Assembly: GCA_000310025.1 (NCBI GenBank)
Contig: FN649727.1
Coordinates: 2,756,391-2,819,474, forward strand
Direction of reading: 5' to 3'
Length of the DNA stretch: 63,084 nucleotides
Source: Ectocarpus siliculosus
Taxonomy: Eukaryota; Sar; Phaeophyceae; Ectocarpales; Ectocarpaceae
A program made the position numbers and the translations under genes. Positions 1 to 11,815 of this stretch are shown here, piece after piece (the stretch's first letter is position 1; the number at the start of each line of letters is the position of its first letter). The notes below the pieces were generated by a model that was given only the letters and a program-made list of their open reading frames with translations, was not told where the DNA came from and ran no database searches.

Positions 1-2057
1 TTTATTGGGGGGGGGGGGGAAAAGGCTGTTTTGTTTCAGGGGTGCCGGGCTGGGGGGTGGTTCGGGGTTGAACTTTGCTACGAGGTAAGGTGTTGACCAA
101 GCAGGTAACGGTTTGCAGGCGAGGATGTTGTTGCAAAGGGAGAGGCCGGGCGCGACTGGCGGGGAGGGAAGCGGGGGGAGGGGGTAATGCCTGTTGTGTA
201 GCCTGTGCGCGTGCCGATGTGGCACGGGGAGCTCTTCCCCAAAGTCGGGATGAAAGGTTCCGTTGTACTCCTTCACGGGTGGGATCGAACGATCGGTCTC
301 TCTTGTCCTAGACGCATGTTTTGGCAGGAGAGCTTGAGCTTGGTTGTGATTTGGTGTCTTTCTTTCTTCTCCTTGCTTTCTTGCCCCTTGCGTGGGCAGG
401 TTCTCGGCCATGACGATGAAGGCCGTGGGTACCGCCGCTATGGAGATGGTGCAGGAGGTGGAGATCCAGTTCGACGAGGTGAGAGAAGGACGTTCCTAAC
501 GGAGAAAAACGATGCAAAGCCTCCCCCCCTATCTGTCCGAACACGGAACTATTTGTGTTGGTTTCCGCGTGCCTTCCTCTGGCTTTCTGTCATACTGGCG
601 TTGCTCCCTCACACACGATCTGCACTTGCTGCCTCGTCGCTCGTGGTTGCCTGTGTATAGAACCCGCGCCTCCTGGACGAGGGCACCTCGGAGCGCCCCG
701 ACTACCAGCGGTGCATCGCCATCTCCACCCGCGCCGCCCTCAAGTACATGGTGCCGCCCGGGGCTCTGGTGATGCTGGCTCCTCTCGTGGCGGGAACGTT
801 CTTCGGCGTCATGGCCGTGTGTGGGTTGCTCACCGGTAAGAGGACGAGGCCGTGTCACACTGCTTGTGTTGTAACTGTTGTTGAACGGTGCTGGTGTTAC
901 ACCTGTTTCCTGGTGCACATCGAAGGGCGTGTTCTACTTCTTTTGTTGCTGTTGTTGAACGGTGCTATTCTCCCGCTTTTTGTCTAATTTATATCGAAGG
1001 CCACGTTCTGCTCTTGTTGAGTGGTGCTGGTGTTGCACCTGTTGCCTTGTTCGCAGCGTACTTGGAGAGCTCAGCCTATTCGCTGTTGCGTTTATACGCG
1101 GGGCGTCATTTCGTGAGAGTCGGTACCTCTCGCACGCATGTATTTTGGCAGGCGTGTCCAATAGACAGAATCATTGGTGTGTGTAGAAATTGCCATGTCG
1201 TTGATAACCCGGGGTCTTTTCCGCGCAAAGGCTTCGTCTCACGGTTATTTCTCGTTGGTTGTTCGCGCACCATTTGCAGGCGGCATGGCTTCCGGCGTGC
1301 AGGTGGCCATCTCCATGTCCAACACCGGCGGGGCCTGGGACAACGCGAAGAAGTACATCGAGCGGGCCACCCCCGACTCGGACCTCCAGGGCAAGGGCTC
1401 CGACATCCACAAGGTGAGGGCTGGGGAGTGGGCGTACTCATGTGTTGCATGCATGCCTTAGCTGTTGGACAATTGACGGGGACGAGGGCCGGTGAAGCCA
1501 CAACGCGGGGTTTCGTTTTCTTAGCTCGTTCAAATATGCGTTCGAGGGTTTCTGGTACGAATTTTCGTGTGTGCGGCTGCTGCTGTGGTCCTGTTTTGCG
1601 GTCGATTGTGGTCGTCCTTTCTCCGACGAAGATGCCGGTCCTTGTTGCAAATCGTACAGTACTACCATTCGTTTTGTCATCAGCTCCAGCTTCGTCTGGG
1701 TGCGGGACGAAAAACTTGGGGGTGGTTGAGTCGGTCGATGGAGCATCATGTGTTGTTTTTTTTTACTCTTTCCCTTGCCTGCACTAGATACCCTCCACCT
1801 TCTCTCATTTGGTCCCTGCATCTAACCCCAGCGTTCCACCCTTTTGCCCCCTGGGTTCCCTTCCTCCCAACTCCGAAATCGATTTTTCTTCTTTAAAGGC
1901 TGCCGTCGTCGGTGACACCGTGGGTGACCCGCTCAAGGACACCTCCGGCCCTTCCCTCAACATCCTCATGAAGCTCATGGCCATCATCTCTCTGGTGTTC
2001 GCCGAGTACTTCCAGGCCATCAACAACGGCCAGGGAGCGTTCAACATCGAGAGCTAA
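1..2057 (+). CDS. Vacuolar H+-translocating inorganic pyrophosphatase, C-terminal exons (5' part outside window)
   Basis: Membrane proton pump that couples pyrophosphate hydrolysis to H+ transport into the vacuole or acidocalcisomes. Four exons are readable: 400-478 ([20 protein letters not shown]), 661-835 ([11 protein letters not shown], then [18 protein letters not shown]), 1280-1413 ([15 protein letters not shown]) and 1899-2057 ([19 protein letters not shown], then a TAA stop). All are hallmark C-terminal motifs of the M10 pyrophosphatase family, including the conserved GGAWDNAKK and [14 protein letters not shown] pyrophosphate-binding segments and hydrophobic helices between them. Splice sites are GT-AG and the phases agree across all three introns. 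Bases 1-399 are intron, and the upstream exons lie outside the window. The segment that distinguishes K+-dependent from K+-independent enzymes is not present here, so the subtype cannot be called. Confidence 0.95.
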
Positions 2058-3899
2058 ATGTGTTGGTTCGGCGGCATGATGGCCGAATGTTGTTGGTTGG
2101 GGGTGGAGGAGGAGGGTATATACGTACCCGCCCGTCCGATCCGGCCTCTCTTTTCTCGTGAGATTCCGGGGGAGGGGGGGCTCGGGGCGATAGATGAGAT
2201 GCACGCCAAAACGTGTTGCGAAGCTGTAGCTGATGGCGTTAGGGGGGGGGGACTAGCGAGGGAACATGATGACCACAGGTACACTTCCCGCCGGTTGGTC
2301 TTTGCGTTTTAGAAGAATGGAGCAGGGTGTTTACGTTTTACTTCCTTTTCGGTAGGGATCGCCGGGGGGAGAGGGACGGCGAGGAGATAGGTGGCGTTGA
2401 TTCGATTTGATGGAATAGATTGTGGACCCCGTGTTTTGGTCTGTTGGCGTGGTTGGTTCCGTGTCCATCTCGAAGAGGCGTTCCTGGGTCAAGGTTGGGG
2501 GCAGAGGGCGAGCGCTGATCGTGTGGTGGATTTTTTTCGGACGACACAGCATGAGTACTAGTAGTTGTAGTAGTTCGTTGGTGGCTGGGAAAATAGTCGA
2601 CCTGTTGCGAGAAGTTGGATGCGTCGTGCGTTTGGTTGGCCCTTGGGCTAGATAAAACTGGGACTTGGCCTACCTGGTCGTTGTGAGGGTGAGAAGAGGT
2701 GTTTTGGGTCCCCTCGAGCCGCTTGCTTGTCTCCATCATCATTGTTGCTTGTACGAGTCCCGTCTCTTTACGATTGGTGCCACTGCTGCTGCTGCTGCTG
2801 CTGCTTTTGTTGGGTTGCGGCGACGAAGTCGTGGTTACTGCTGTTTTGTGGAGAGAGCAGCAGCGCCTTGGGGCATAGAAATTTTCACCGAGTGTGTCGA
2901 ATCTCTCTAAACAATGATGATACCAACATACACGATTTTTTTGTCTCGATCTTCGGTCCGGTCCGGTTTGTTGACTCTTCGGATAAGCAGGTTCCGTGGG
3001 AACGAGCAAGTGAGTGCTCGTTGCTGCTTGCAACCCGCTCCTCACGTTCTCGTTCAAATATATAACCTGTCTGCTGTGTGTACCTCAGCAGCAGTAGTTG
3101 GCAGCGAGAGCAAGGTGTACGTAGTTTTACTTCCTCTGCAGTTCGACCGTGCATGACTTGTACTGCATGCCGATGGATGGATGTACACGCTCTTCCACTC
3201 TGGTTCTTCTCGAGAGACATCGGTGCCAAGATGCTCACTTACTTCTTGGCGACGGAACTTGAAAAGCAGCTGGTTTCTCCCTCCTGCGTACTTTTAACTT
3301 TTCGCTTGGTTGAATCTGCTGCTGGCGGTGACTGGCTGATTACGTAGTCCACATCGTCGCTTGTGTTTGGTTGTTGATCGAATGTGAGCGTCCCTCCAAG
3401 TCGAAGATCCTACTTTTCACCGACCTTACAGCAGTGAGTGGTGTACGGTGACGAGCGCGACGAGTATTTTTCTACGTACCACCACTCCTCGATACGGATC
3501 ACCACTCGGCATTCTTCCATAACGAAGAACTACAGTTGACGATATCGCCAACTGCAGCAGCTGGAGGCTTGTAAGAACTGTCAGATGTCGCCTTGTCGAC
3601 CAATCAGAAGCAAGGAAACGAAGGGAGATGCGAGAGCGCGAGGGAGGGAGCAGAACATAGAACGACCAATTACCAGCCACCTAACCTCACGGGGAAGGCT
3701 TACTGCTCTCAAAGCAGCTCCACAAAGCCGTTCTCTCTCTGACTGCGCTGTGGAATGTTGAATCCACAAGTTGGAAGTTGGATCCCACAATTCCCCCGAA
3801 CCGTCACTTTTTTGTCATGCAAACCTCCGCATCTCCGCATCCGTTCAATTTCAATTTCAAAACAAGGCACGCGGGCACCTCAAGCACCAAGCACCCGCC
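2058..3899. other. Intergenic / 3' UTR region
   Basis: Region between the pyrophosphatase stop and the first ATG of the next gene. It should hold the pyrophosphatase 3' UTR and the next promoter. A short (CTG)n run lies at about 2781-2805. I recognise no coding exon, RNA gene or mobile element, and the short open frames here look like noise. Confidence 0.5.
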
Positions 3900-5490
3900 A
3901 TGTTGATGCCGAACCTCTGGTCTGGGCGGCGCTCGTCGACAGATTGGCATGATGGTACAAGCGGTGTCACCATGCGCGGTTCAGAGGGAATGGATTCTCC
4001 CAGTCGCTCGGAGTTGTTCGACGCAAAGTCGGCGAACGAACGTCTGCTGGATGGAGCGAGAGTCACCCCGTTGGCCTATGCAGGTTTTGTTCCTGTGAGT
4101 ATGATATGCATAGTGAAAATGCATTGGGTGTGGCTCGCGCACCCATTCAAGGTGCTATGACGCGTTGTTGGTCTGCCGCTGATCACCGCTCATGTACATG
4201 CCTTTATTATCTGCAAACATGCACCACGTGAAACTCACCGCGTTGATCCGTCTGCTGGGCCGGTCACGGTTGGTTGCGCCGCATGCCCGCTCCACTCGCT
4301 CAACAAAACGGGATACATACAATAGACAGCGTACAAGAACTGTTGTGCAGCTAAGCTTGGTGTATATATAGCAGAGAAAGGATATATTGTGCTACGACTT
4401 ACAGTAATTGGCGGCGACTATCCATTGAACCGAAGCTGGGGCCTCTGTAGGCTACGCACGTAACTCCTCACACGACAGCCATAACGACAACCAACCCTCA
4501 TCTACCCGGTCGTCCGGTCACACTCCTCACGTTAATGCTGTTTGCGGGTGCCTCTCGACATGGCGGTGGAACTGTTTGCTCGTCGTTTCTTGTTTGTTGC
4601 ACACAATCCAGGTTCATCCCAGCTGCCTTCTCGACCGCCGAGGCCGTCAGAAAGTTAGTGTAATGTGGGGAGCGCAGGTGAGTAGAAGTAGGAAATCAAA
4701 ATCCAAACTTGAATTCATTGTATGTTGAGTCAATCAACATCAACAGCATCTTTGTTCATTTTCTAAATATGACCCAACGAATCCATCTCTATCTAGGAAA
4801 ATAGTCTAAGATAGATTAGCAATGAATTCATAGCTTTTCTTGCTGTGGTTGGTGTCGTCGTGTGCCACAACAAAAGTCTGGTACAGCACAGCACACATAC
4901 GTCTGAAAAGAGGAGTCTTTTGGCGTTCGTGTTGCCATTGTTACCATGTGCCAATCGATGTGAGAAATAGAGATGTACTGGTATTCTCACCAAACAAGGT
5001 CTGGTCTATGCCTGTTGCCTTGGTGATGACACAGCAGTCCAGACGGCAACGAGTTCGAACCCTGACGAGGTGTGTGTTGTCCGCATTTCATACTACGAGA
5101 AATTTCTTGCTAGTCCGTCTTCCTTGAGGGTAGGATGACTGAACCCTTGTCGCGTTGAGGTATGCACTGCAATTGAGCTATTCCATGTAACCTAGATCGC
5201 AGCTCATCAGAAAATATAGGTATTTACAGCAGTGAAGAGAGGTAAGGTCGTACATGTAGATAGGTGTGAGCTGCGACCGACGGTGGGCAAACTGGATGCA
5301 AATGACCAAGGCATACCTCCCCAGCTAGAAAAGCCAAAACGTGAGAGACGACGTCCGCGGTAACAGGTTCACTAGAGTCTCTAAACCAAACCGCTACGCT
5401 CTCGAGATGAAAATACATCAGTTATTAGCCTCTCTTGTCTTGCTCCTGCCTGCCTCGTTGTCTACCTTTCTCTCTCTTTCTCTCTCTCTC

Positions 5491-5532
<42 letters not shown>

Positions 5533-5933
5533 TGCGTCAACCGACGTTCTGGATCTCTAACCTTCTTGTGAACTGTTCCGAAAAAGCTGGTGTGCGTGTT
5601 GTACTACCTCCGACGAAAATTTTGGCGTGCTTGTGCGGCGTCTTACGACATGACATGCAAAGGTCATCCAAGGTATAAAGCACGACAGCGTGGAGCTAGT
5701 GCGAGGCGCCCTGAGACACGAGTTTTCCAATCCCGAGGAACGCTTGGAAGACTCCGGCCCGGCCGGCGCGGCGTTCTCTTTCGCGAACGCGGTGCGTATG
5801 GATAGTACAAAGAAGTTCGACAGCAATGCGGTTTATTTCTTCAATCCTCCCTCACCAGCAACCAGCAGCAGCAAACGGCAGCAGCATTATCGACACCAAC
5901 GACCCAATGATAACAACAACAACAAACAACAAC

Positions 5934-5979
<46 letters not shown>

Positions 5980-8900
5980 AACAATAATAACAATAACAAC
6001 AACAGCAACAACACCACCAACAACAACACTGCCGACGACGACGACGACGACGTTCCGAGACCATGCGTACTCCAGGCTGGGGGAACCCAACGCAGTCAAC
6101 GCCGTCGGAATGCAGTCTGCGGTGCGTATGGTGGCGTCAAGGGCGCGCGCAAGAGCTCCATCGTTTCAGCAGCCCTTGTCCGAGAGACGCTCACGTTCTT
6201 CTTGCCCCGGGTGCTGTCGAATCTTACGCCTACGTTCCGAATCATCAGCACACGTAACTCAAAGCACCGGGACGAAACCATAGTGGTGTACTACATTGAC
6301 ACTCGTGTCTCGATCTCAACTTTGATACTGGTCCCACACATAAGAAGAAGGGCATGGGCGGTGGTTCTCCTGCAAAGAAAGAAGATCAAGCAGGTGCCTG
6401 CGATCTACACGTCTCCACGGCATCTAACTATCGTTCGTTCGTTCGTTCTTCTACAAAGAAGCACAAAGCGGGTGTTGTGGTGCCTGCGATCTACACATTA
6501 CGACACGACATCTAACTACTACATCATTCGCTCACTGCTGCTGCATCCGTCCGTGGATGATGACACCGCCGCCCCGTCAAGCAGGCCATATTCACCCAGG
6601 AGCAGATGGACCGCGTCGTCGACGACCTCAAGCTCCGCACGAGGGAGACAAACGCGAAAACGAAGCGCTTCGTGAGCGACTCGGAGTGGCTCACCATCGA
6701 CCAGGTGCAGTATAAAAACACACCTCGTCGTTGGTTGTGATTCTTCTTGTCATTGAATCGACTGTGACGTGTTTGTGGCCGAACTTTTGTTTTTCTTCTC
6801 AGGGTGGGAATTCTTCTCGTCATTGTATCGATGGTGACGTGTTTGTGGCCGAACTGTGCTTTTTCTTTCACGATGGTTGTTTTTGTCTGGTAGTGTAGTA
6901 GTCTGTGTTGTTGTTTCCGGCTGTCGCACCTCGTTTCTTCGGGCTCAAACTATGTAGTAGTTTGCACAAAGACTCGGTCGACAAAGAAAGTCAGTTGCGC
7001 AATGGGTCGGCGATGAAACGACTCTCCAATCAACCCTGTCTGCTGATCGCCTCAGACAACGTCCGGCCCTCTGCCGAAAGCGGTGTGTGTTGACGACCAA
7101 CCAACAACCGAAACCATGTCTACCGTGCTTTCTCGTCGCCCTGGCAAAGCCTGCCGGGTACCCGGGGGCAAACGCTCCCGGGAATATCAACCCGAAATGA
7201 CCAATCAAGTTATTACAAGATAAAGCTAACCGCTAAATTCCACGTCGAGAAAAGACACTAGGTGAGACCGGGACGTACGCCAGCGTGCTCATGTCAAGGG
7301 CGACGGGTGGAGACACGGGGCTTCACATCGCCATCACCCTGGGGAGCTTACGGGCTGCCCAGGTCAGCGTGTGGAGACGAAAACAAAATCGCGCCCTCCC
7401 CGCCCTCCCGCACCTGTGTGTGTGATCGTGTGTGAACGGAGGGCGAATGATTGATCCTTGACGCACTTTTCGCTTTTCTACACCCTCCCCCGTCTCACCG
7501 CTGCTCCAAGAGCACTCCCAAACCCCGCTCCCCGTCCCGTGCATATGCACGAGAACCAGCGTGACAATAAGCTGACGAATCTTCCTCAAAGCCGGGGGCG
7601 TGAGGTTGGGGGGGGGCATTGGCCTCCGTAGGCAAAACTTTGCCGATTTTGTTAACATTACGTTGAGAAAAGTTCGTGAGGAAGCCCCACCTTTTCACAC
7701 CCCTGGTCATCATGACCAACGATGATCGCACCGGTGCGCTGTGGTTGCTCGAAACGAAGATTGTGCGTGCACTCACGTGGTTGCGGCGCTCTGCCTTGTG
7801 TGTTGTTTGTTTTGTTTGATTGTTGTTATGTTGGCGACGTTGCGTGGTGTCGTTGTCGGGGGCGCAAGGCAAGCAGGTCTTCGTGGAGGAGGGGTGCGAC
7901 GTGACCATCCTTAACGACGACGGAGTGTCCGCGGTTACCATCCTGAGGCAAGACGGGGGGGATAAAAAAATGATTAGTTTCGGCAAACCAAGTGCATCTA
8001 CAATGGGACCTAACCGCATCCGAGATGGAGTAAGGTTGCAGTCGTGGCGCGGCACAGGGCACCACCACCTCGTCGAAACGATGGCAAAACAGAGTAATTG
8101 CTAGGCAACCCGTTGGAAAATACGGGGAAGCTTCTACTCAAGTAGACGAACAACTCAAACGAGTGTCCTCACTAAAACAAGTTGCAGGCTACTGCTGTCA
8201 CGCTCAACCTCGGATTTGGGCTGTCTTGGTTCGTCTGGATACATTTCATGTGCTACGCCAACACATTATCTCACCTATCAATCGGATTATTTCATCAAGC
8301 AATCTCCCTCAAGACCAAGCTGTCTGCCCCTTGTGTGTACTGTATGTAGTCTCTCGGCAACCGACTTTCTTGAGGTTGCTGAAAAACCTAGACCCTACCA
8401 TTGGTGTCTCAGCAACATGTCGTCGAAACACCCGAAGTCAGCCATGCCTTCCAATACACCACAACACCCGCACCACGCACCACGCGCTCTCAGCGACAAC
8501 TTCGACAAGGTGATGGAGCTGGTGCTTCGCATCGCCCAGCTCGAGGAGGATTTCTCGCGCAAGGGCATCACGGCCCGCCGGCTGACTGCAGCAGAAAAGG
8601 TGAGGGGGAGATGCATCGATCGATCGGTCGATCGACACCGCCGCAAGTCTCTCCCGCAACGTATGCCCCAAACGTGCACGCCCCTCGCTTCTTGGCGAGG
8701 AGGCTTTCAGTCCTTGATACTCCGAGAGGGGGGGGGAAGTCCAACGCTACAGCAGTAGGTGCACAGGTGTGTTGTGCGGGTGGTTGTGGGTGCTCGACCG
8801 TGCACCACACCGTATCACACTACAGCAATAGTAGGTGTACGGGTGTAACAAGGGTTTAGGTGCTTGGTCGCGCCCCAAGCCTTCCTCGAGGGCGTTACCG

Positions 8901-11815
8901 CCGACTCCGAGTCCTGGACGACACAGCGCGTCCCCTGCGGGACACCCGTACACGCAGTTTCCTCTCACCGTGTGATATGGGCTACAGAGCAGCGAGCTTG
9001 ATGCGAAGCAGGGCGCTCGTCGTCGTCGGGGTTGTTCCGGCTGTGCCAGAAAACCTTGCATGTGTGCATGAACGAAACGCCTGCATTGAACAGTGTGGAC
9101 AGAGGGAAGTCGTCCTCGGGAGCCAGATGTAGGGGCAGATTTGACCCACAGGCCATCTCCACAACAACAGCAGCAGTAGTAACATTGTTGCATCTGTGAC
9201 CGTCTCCCCCCGCGTCGGCGTCGTCATTATTAATGCTGCTACTTCTGTCCTTGTTGCTCTGCGTCGCGCCCACCAGGCATCCCTAGCGCAGCTGGATCGA
9301 GTGGTCCACAAGGCCAACGAGTACAGGCTTTTCGGGCACGGACTGGCTTGCTACTTCGTGGACAGGCTGTCAGACTGGCCCGCCCTGCAGGCGAGATCCG
9401 CTCAATCATGTTGTTACCGCTCATCATGTCAACCACAGTCATGAATGAAGTGTGTACGGATGATGTGCGTTGTACCTTCCGTCCTCGAGCCTGAGGAGCA
9501 AAAGTTGGTCCTTGCCTTCGGGGAAACGGGTCGAGGGTGGCCCTCGACCTGTCAACCACAGTAGTAGTGTTTTCAAGGGAGAACCTGTGCTATGTGCGCC
9601 TGTCGCCTAAGGCCGCCTGTCACGACCATCACCTTTCTTTCTTTTCGCCTGCCAACGAAACACACCCGGTGGGTCGAATCGAGCAGGAAGAGGCGCGAGC
9701 GTGCGAGATAGAGGGGCGGGAGATGCTCCCCGCGGCGCAACGAGAGCTGCGCCTTTGCGAGGTCATGTGCAGGTGAAAAAGGCAGCAAGCTGCCCAGACG
9801 GTAACAACAGCAGAGCAAAAGAAAAGCACGTCATGTCGAACGATGAGGCCGCCCGATGTTTCGGGGGAAGACTGCCGTCGTTTTCTTTCCGTCCGTCCGT
9901 CCCTCCCCTCGTCCGCTATTTTGTTTACCCACCAGCTAGCTACCGTTGCTTGGAGCGTCGGCTCCATGTCCCAAGTTGATGCAGGATCGGCTTGTCGTGC
10001 AGGGTTGTGCTATCATCCTGATTTAAGCGTTTGATTTGACAAGTGTAAGGTTCTCGGATCGGTCGCCGGAAAGAGTCTACTCGACGGGCCCCGTCCACCA
10101 TACACTAAAAATATATATACCGCCAAACGGTCTGTCACGCACGCTTCCTACAACCCGGTCCTTTTTTCGTTGTGGATTGTTTGGTCGATCGATATACTCG
10201 CGCCCCCCTCCCCCACGCCCTCCCTACGGTGTTTGCCATCGGGGTTGGGTTTTCGTCGCGTGGCAACGACGTTGTAACACAAGCCGCTGCCCCCGGTGTT
10301 TGCCATCGGGGTTGGGTTTTCGTCGCTTGGCAACGACGTTGTAAAAGAAGCCAATTCACTTCGTGAACTCGGCAACCAGGTTACCGTTTTTTTTTTTACT
10401 TTTGTTTTTTTTTTGGCGGTAACCATAGTGGTGGTCGAGTATAGATCATGTTGTGCGGGGTCGAGAACCCTCACTCCGCGCAAAGGGGATAATCGCACCA
10501 TGTTGTGTTAAATTGGCCAAGCACCCTCGAGGCAGTTACAAGGTGCTTACAACTGTCTCTGGAAGTGAAAGCACCAAAAAGTAAATTAAGTCATACGCAG
10601 CTGTCATCCGCGCAAGGAGTAAGCACAAGATGCTGAACACCCTTAGCAGGATGCAGCTCACCCTTCATGCGACTCGCCGAATACCTCACGGCGCTTCGCG
10701 CTTGGTGATGTGAGAGTCTGGACCCGGCGTGCTCCGTCCCGGCTTAGTAGGGATGCGAGGTCAATGGTCTAACGACTACGGCATGCACGACTATTGAGTA
10801 CACCCCCCCCCCCCCCTCCCCACTATTCTGTAGGTACCTCGAGCAATGCGAGGCCATCCGAGATCGAGAACACGAAATCCTGCCGCCGCTTACCCTGGAG
10901 GACCTCGACTCCAAGGCCGACCGTTTCACCGGCGTCCTCGACCCGAAGGGAGAAGGAGGAAGCGGTGGCATCCGCCGCCAGGAGGACTCCGGGGGCCACA
11001 GCGGCAGCCAGGACCGAGTCACCCTCTCGGCGGGCGCCAACGCCATTATGTCGGCCCGGATGGCGCTTTCCATAATGGGGTCGACGCGGTCTTCTGGCGG
11101 TACCGGGGGTAGCAAGGGAGACGAGGAAGGAGGCGACGTTCGACGGGAGGACCGAGGGCAGCACCAGCAGCAGAGTGTGGCGGCGGCGGCGGGTTCTTCG
11201 ATAGCAGGCAGGGCGAAGGGGCTGACGGCCCGGATAGCAGCGGCGCAGAGGAACGCCTCCGACGAAAGAGCCACACACAGCGGCAGCAACAGCAACAACA
11301 CTACAACTACAGCGTCGTCGGTGACGGGGGAGGAGGCCGCAGCAGGTGGTCGTACAGCAGCGGCCCGCGGCGGATCGATGCCCACGCACTTCCAAGGGCG
11401 GTCGCTCATGAGCGCCGAGTGGAGCAGCAAGCCCGGGAAAGGCGCCGCCGGGAGGCGCGGCCACCCCCGGTACGCCACCAAGGGCATGACGCCGGATTCT
11501 TGGACCGCCACCGGCAAGGACGAGGACACTCTTACCCCTGCTGCCGGCGGCGATCTGCCGGCCCCCTCGGCCGGGGTTGGGGAAAAGGGGACGGCAAAGA
11601 AGGAAGCAGGCGGACGCGGGGATGGGTGCTTGGGGTTGGGTTCTGGGGCAGCGGGAGATTTGTCCATGCGGAGAGGGCAGGGAGGTAGTAGACGTGGGCG
11701 CGGTGGCGGGGCGCCGCTGGGGGGCGCGGACGGGGTCAGAGAGAACAAGAGGGGGTTGGGTAGGGATTGGGAAGGTCTGTATCAGGTTCGACCGTTCGAT
11801 GATACACCCGAGTAG
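3900..11815 (+). CDS. Ankyrin-repeat-like protein with Gly/Ser-rich tail (multi-exon, model provisional)
   Basis: Likely exons: 3900-4094 (from ATG), 4612-4677 (weak), 5663-5791 or on to about 6120, 6585-6704, 7262-7372, 7877 to about 8028, 8494-8599, 9277 to about 9390 and 10834-11815 (stop TAG). The pair 7262-7372/7877 reads GDTGLHIAITLGSLRAAQ then VFVEEGCDVTILNDDG, the pattern of an ankyrin repeat (helix pair, then the aspartate/glycine loop). This suggests a protein-interaction scaffold. Other exons are polar and possibly coiled (DRVVDDLKLRTRETNAKTKR; LVLRIAQLEEDFSRKG). The last exon is long and rich in Gly, Ser, Arg and Gln, probably disordered. Oddities: a (CAA/AAC)n tract stays open in frame within 5663-6283; the exon near 9277 has no good GT donor before its stop and may use a GC donor at about 9391; phase at the 7262 acceptor does not match the preceding exon, so one exon may be missing. 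Specific function is not recognised. Confidence 0.5.
4740..4835 (-). repeat. Dispersed repeat family 3, inverted copy
   Basis: Its reverse complement reads CTATGAATTCATTGCTAATC, then GATAGAGATGG and GTCATATTTAGAAAA, matching the fuller copy at 47965-48066. It lies in an intron of the ankyrin-like gene. Confidence 0.75.
5918..6054. repeat. (AAC)n / (ACA)n microsatellite, followed by (GAC)n
   Basis: Almost uninterrupted AAC triplets from about 5918 to 6030, then ACG triplets to about 6054. Read in the frame of the neighbouring exon this encodes a Thr/Asn/Gln tract with no stop, so it could be exonic; read as DNA it could equally be an intronic microsatellite. A (TC)n run lies upstream at about 5464-5530. 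Confidence 0.8.
10200..10818 (+). mobile_element. Dispersed poly-C-bounded element, copy A
   Basis: Non-coding repeat of about 0.6 kb in the last intron of the ankyrin-like gene. It starts with two copies of a roughly 65-bp unit (10231 and 10298, beginning GTTTGCCATCGGGGTTGGGT). A hairpin follows, with GGTTACCG at 10379-10386 and its exact complement CGGTAACC at 10417-10424 around a T-rich loop. Unique-looking sequence then runs to a poly-C run at about 10801-10816. The same order of parts is seen at 40250-40840 (inverted) and 41766-42495, with a fragment at 14538-14655. No ORF of note and no clear terminal inverted repeats, so it is probably non-autonomous. The element ends about 16 bases before the splice acceptor at 10833. 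Confidence 0.8.

Noticed and set aside
5464-5530. (TC)n tract as a promoter element
   Set aside because: It lies within an intron and is better read as a microsatellite or an extended polypyrimidine tract before the 5663 acceptor.
10744-11748. 334-codon minus-strand frame opposite the last ankyrin-gene exon
   Set aside because: Pro/Ala/Arg/Ser reading of GC-rich coding DNA; the plus strand has a splice acceptor, conserved-looking start and continuous Gly/Ser tail.
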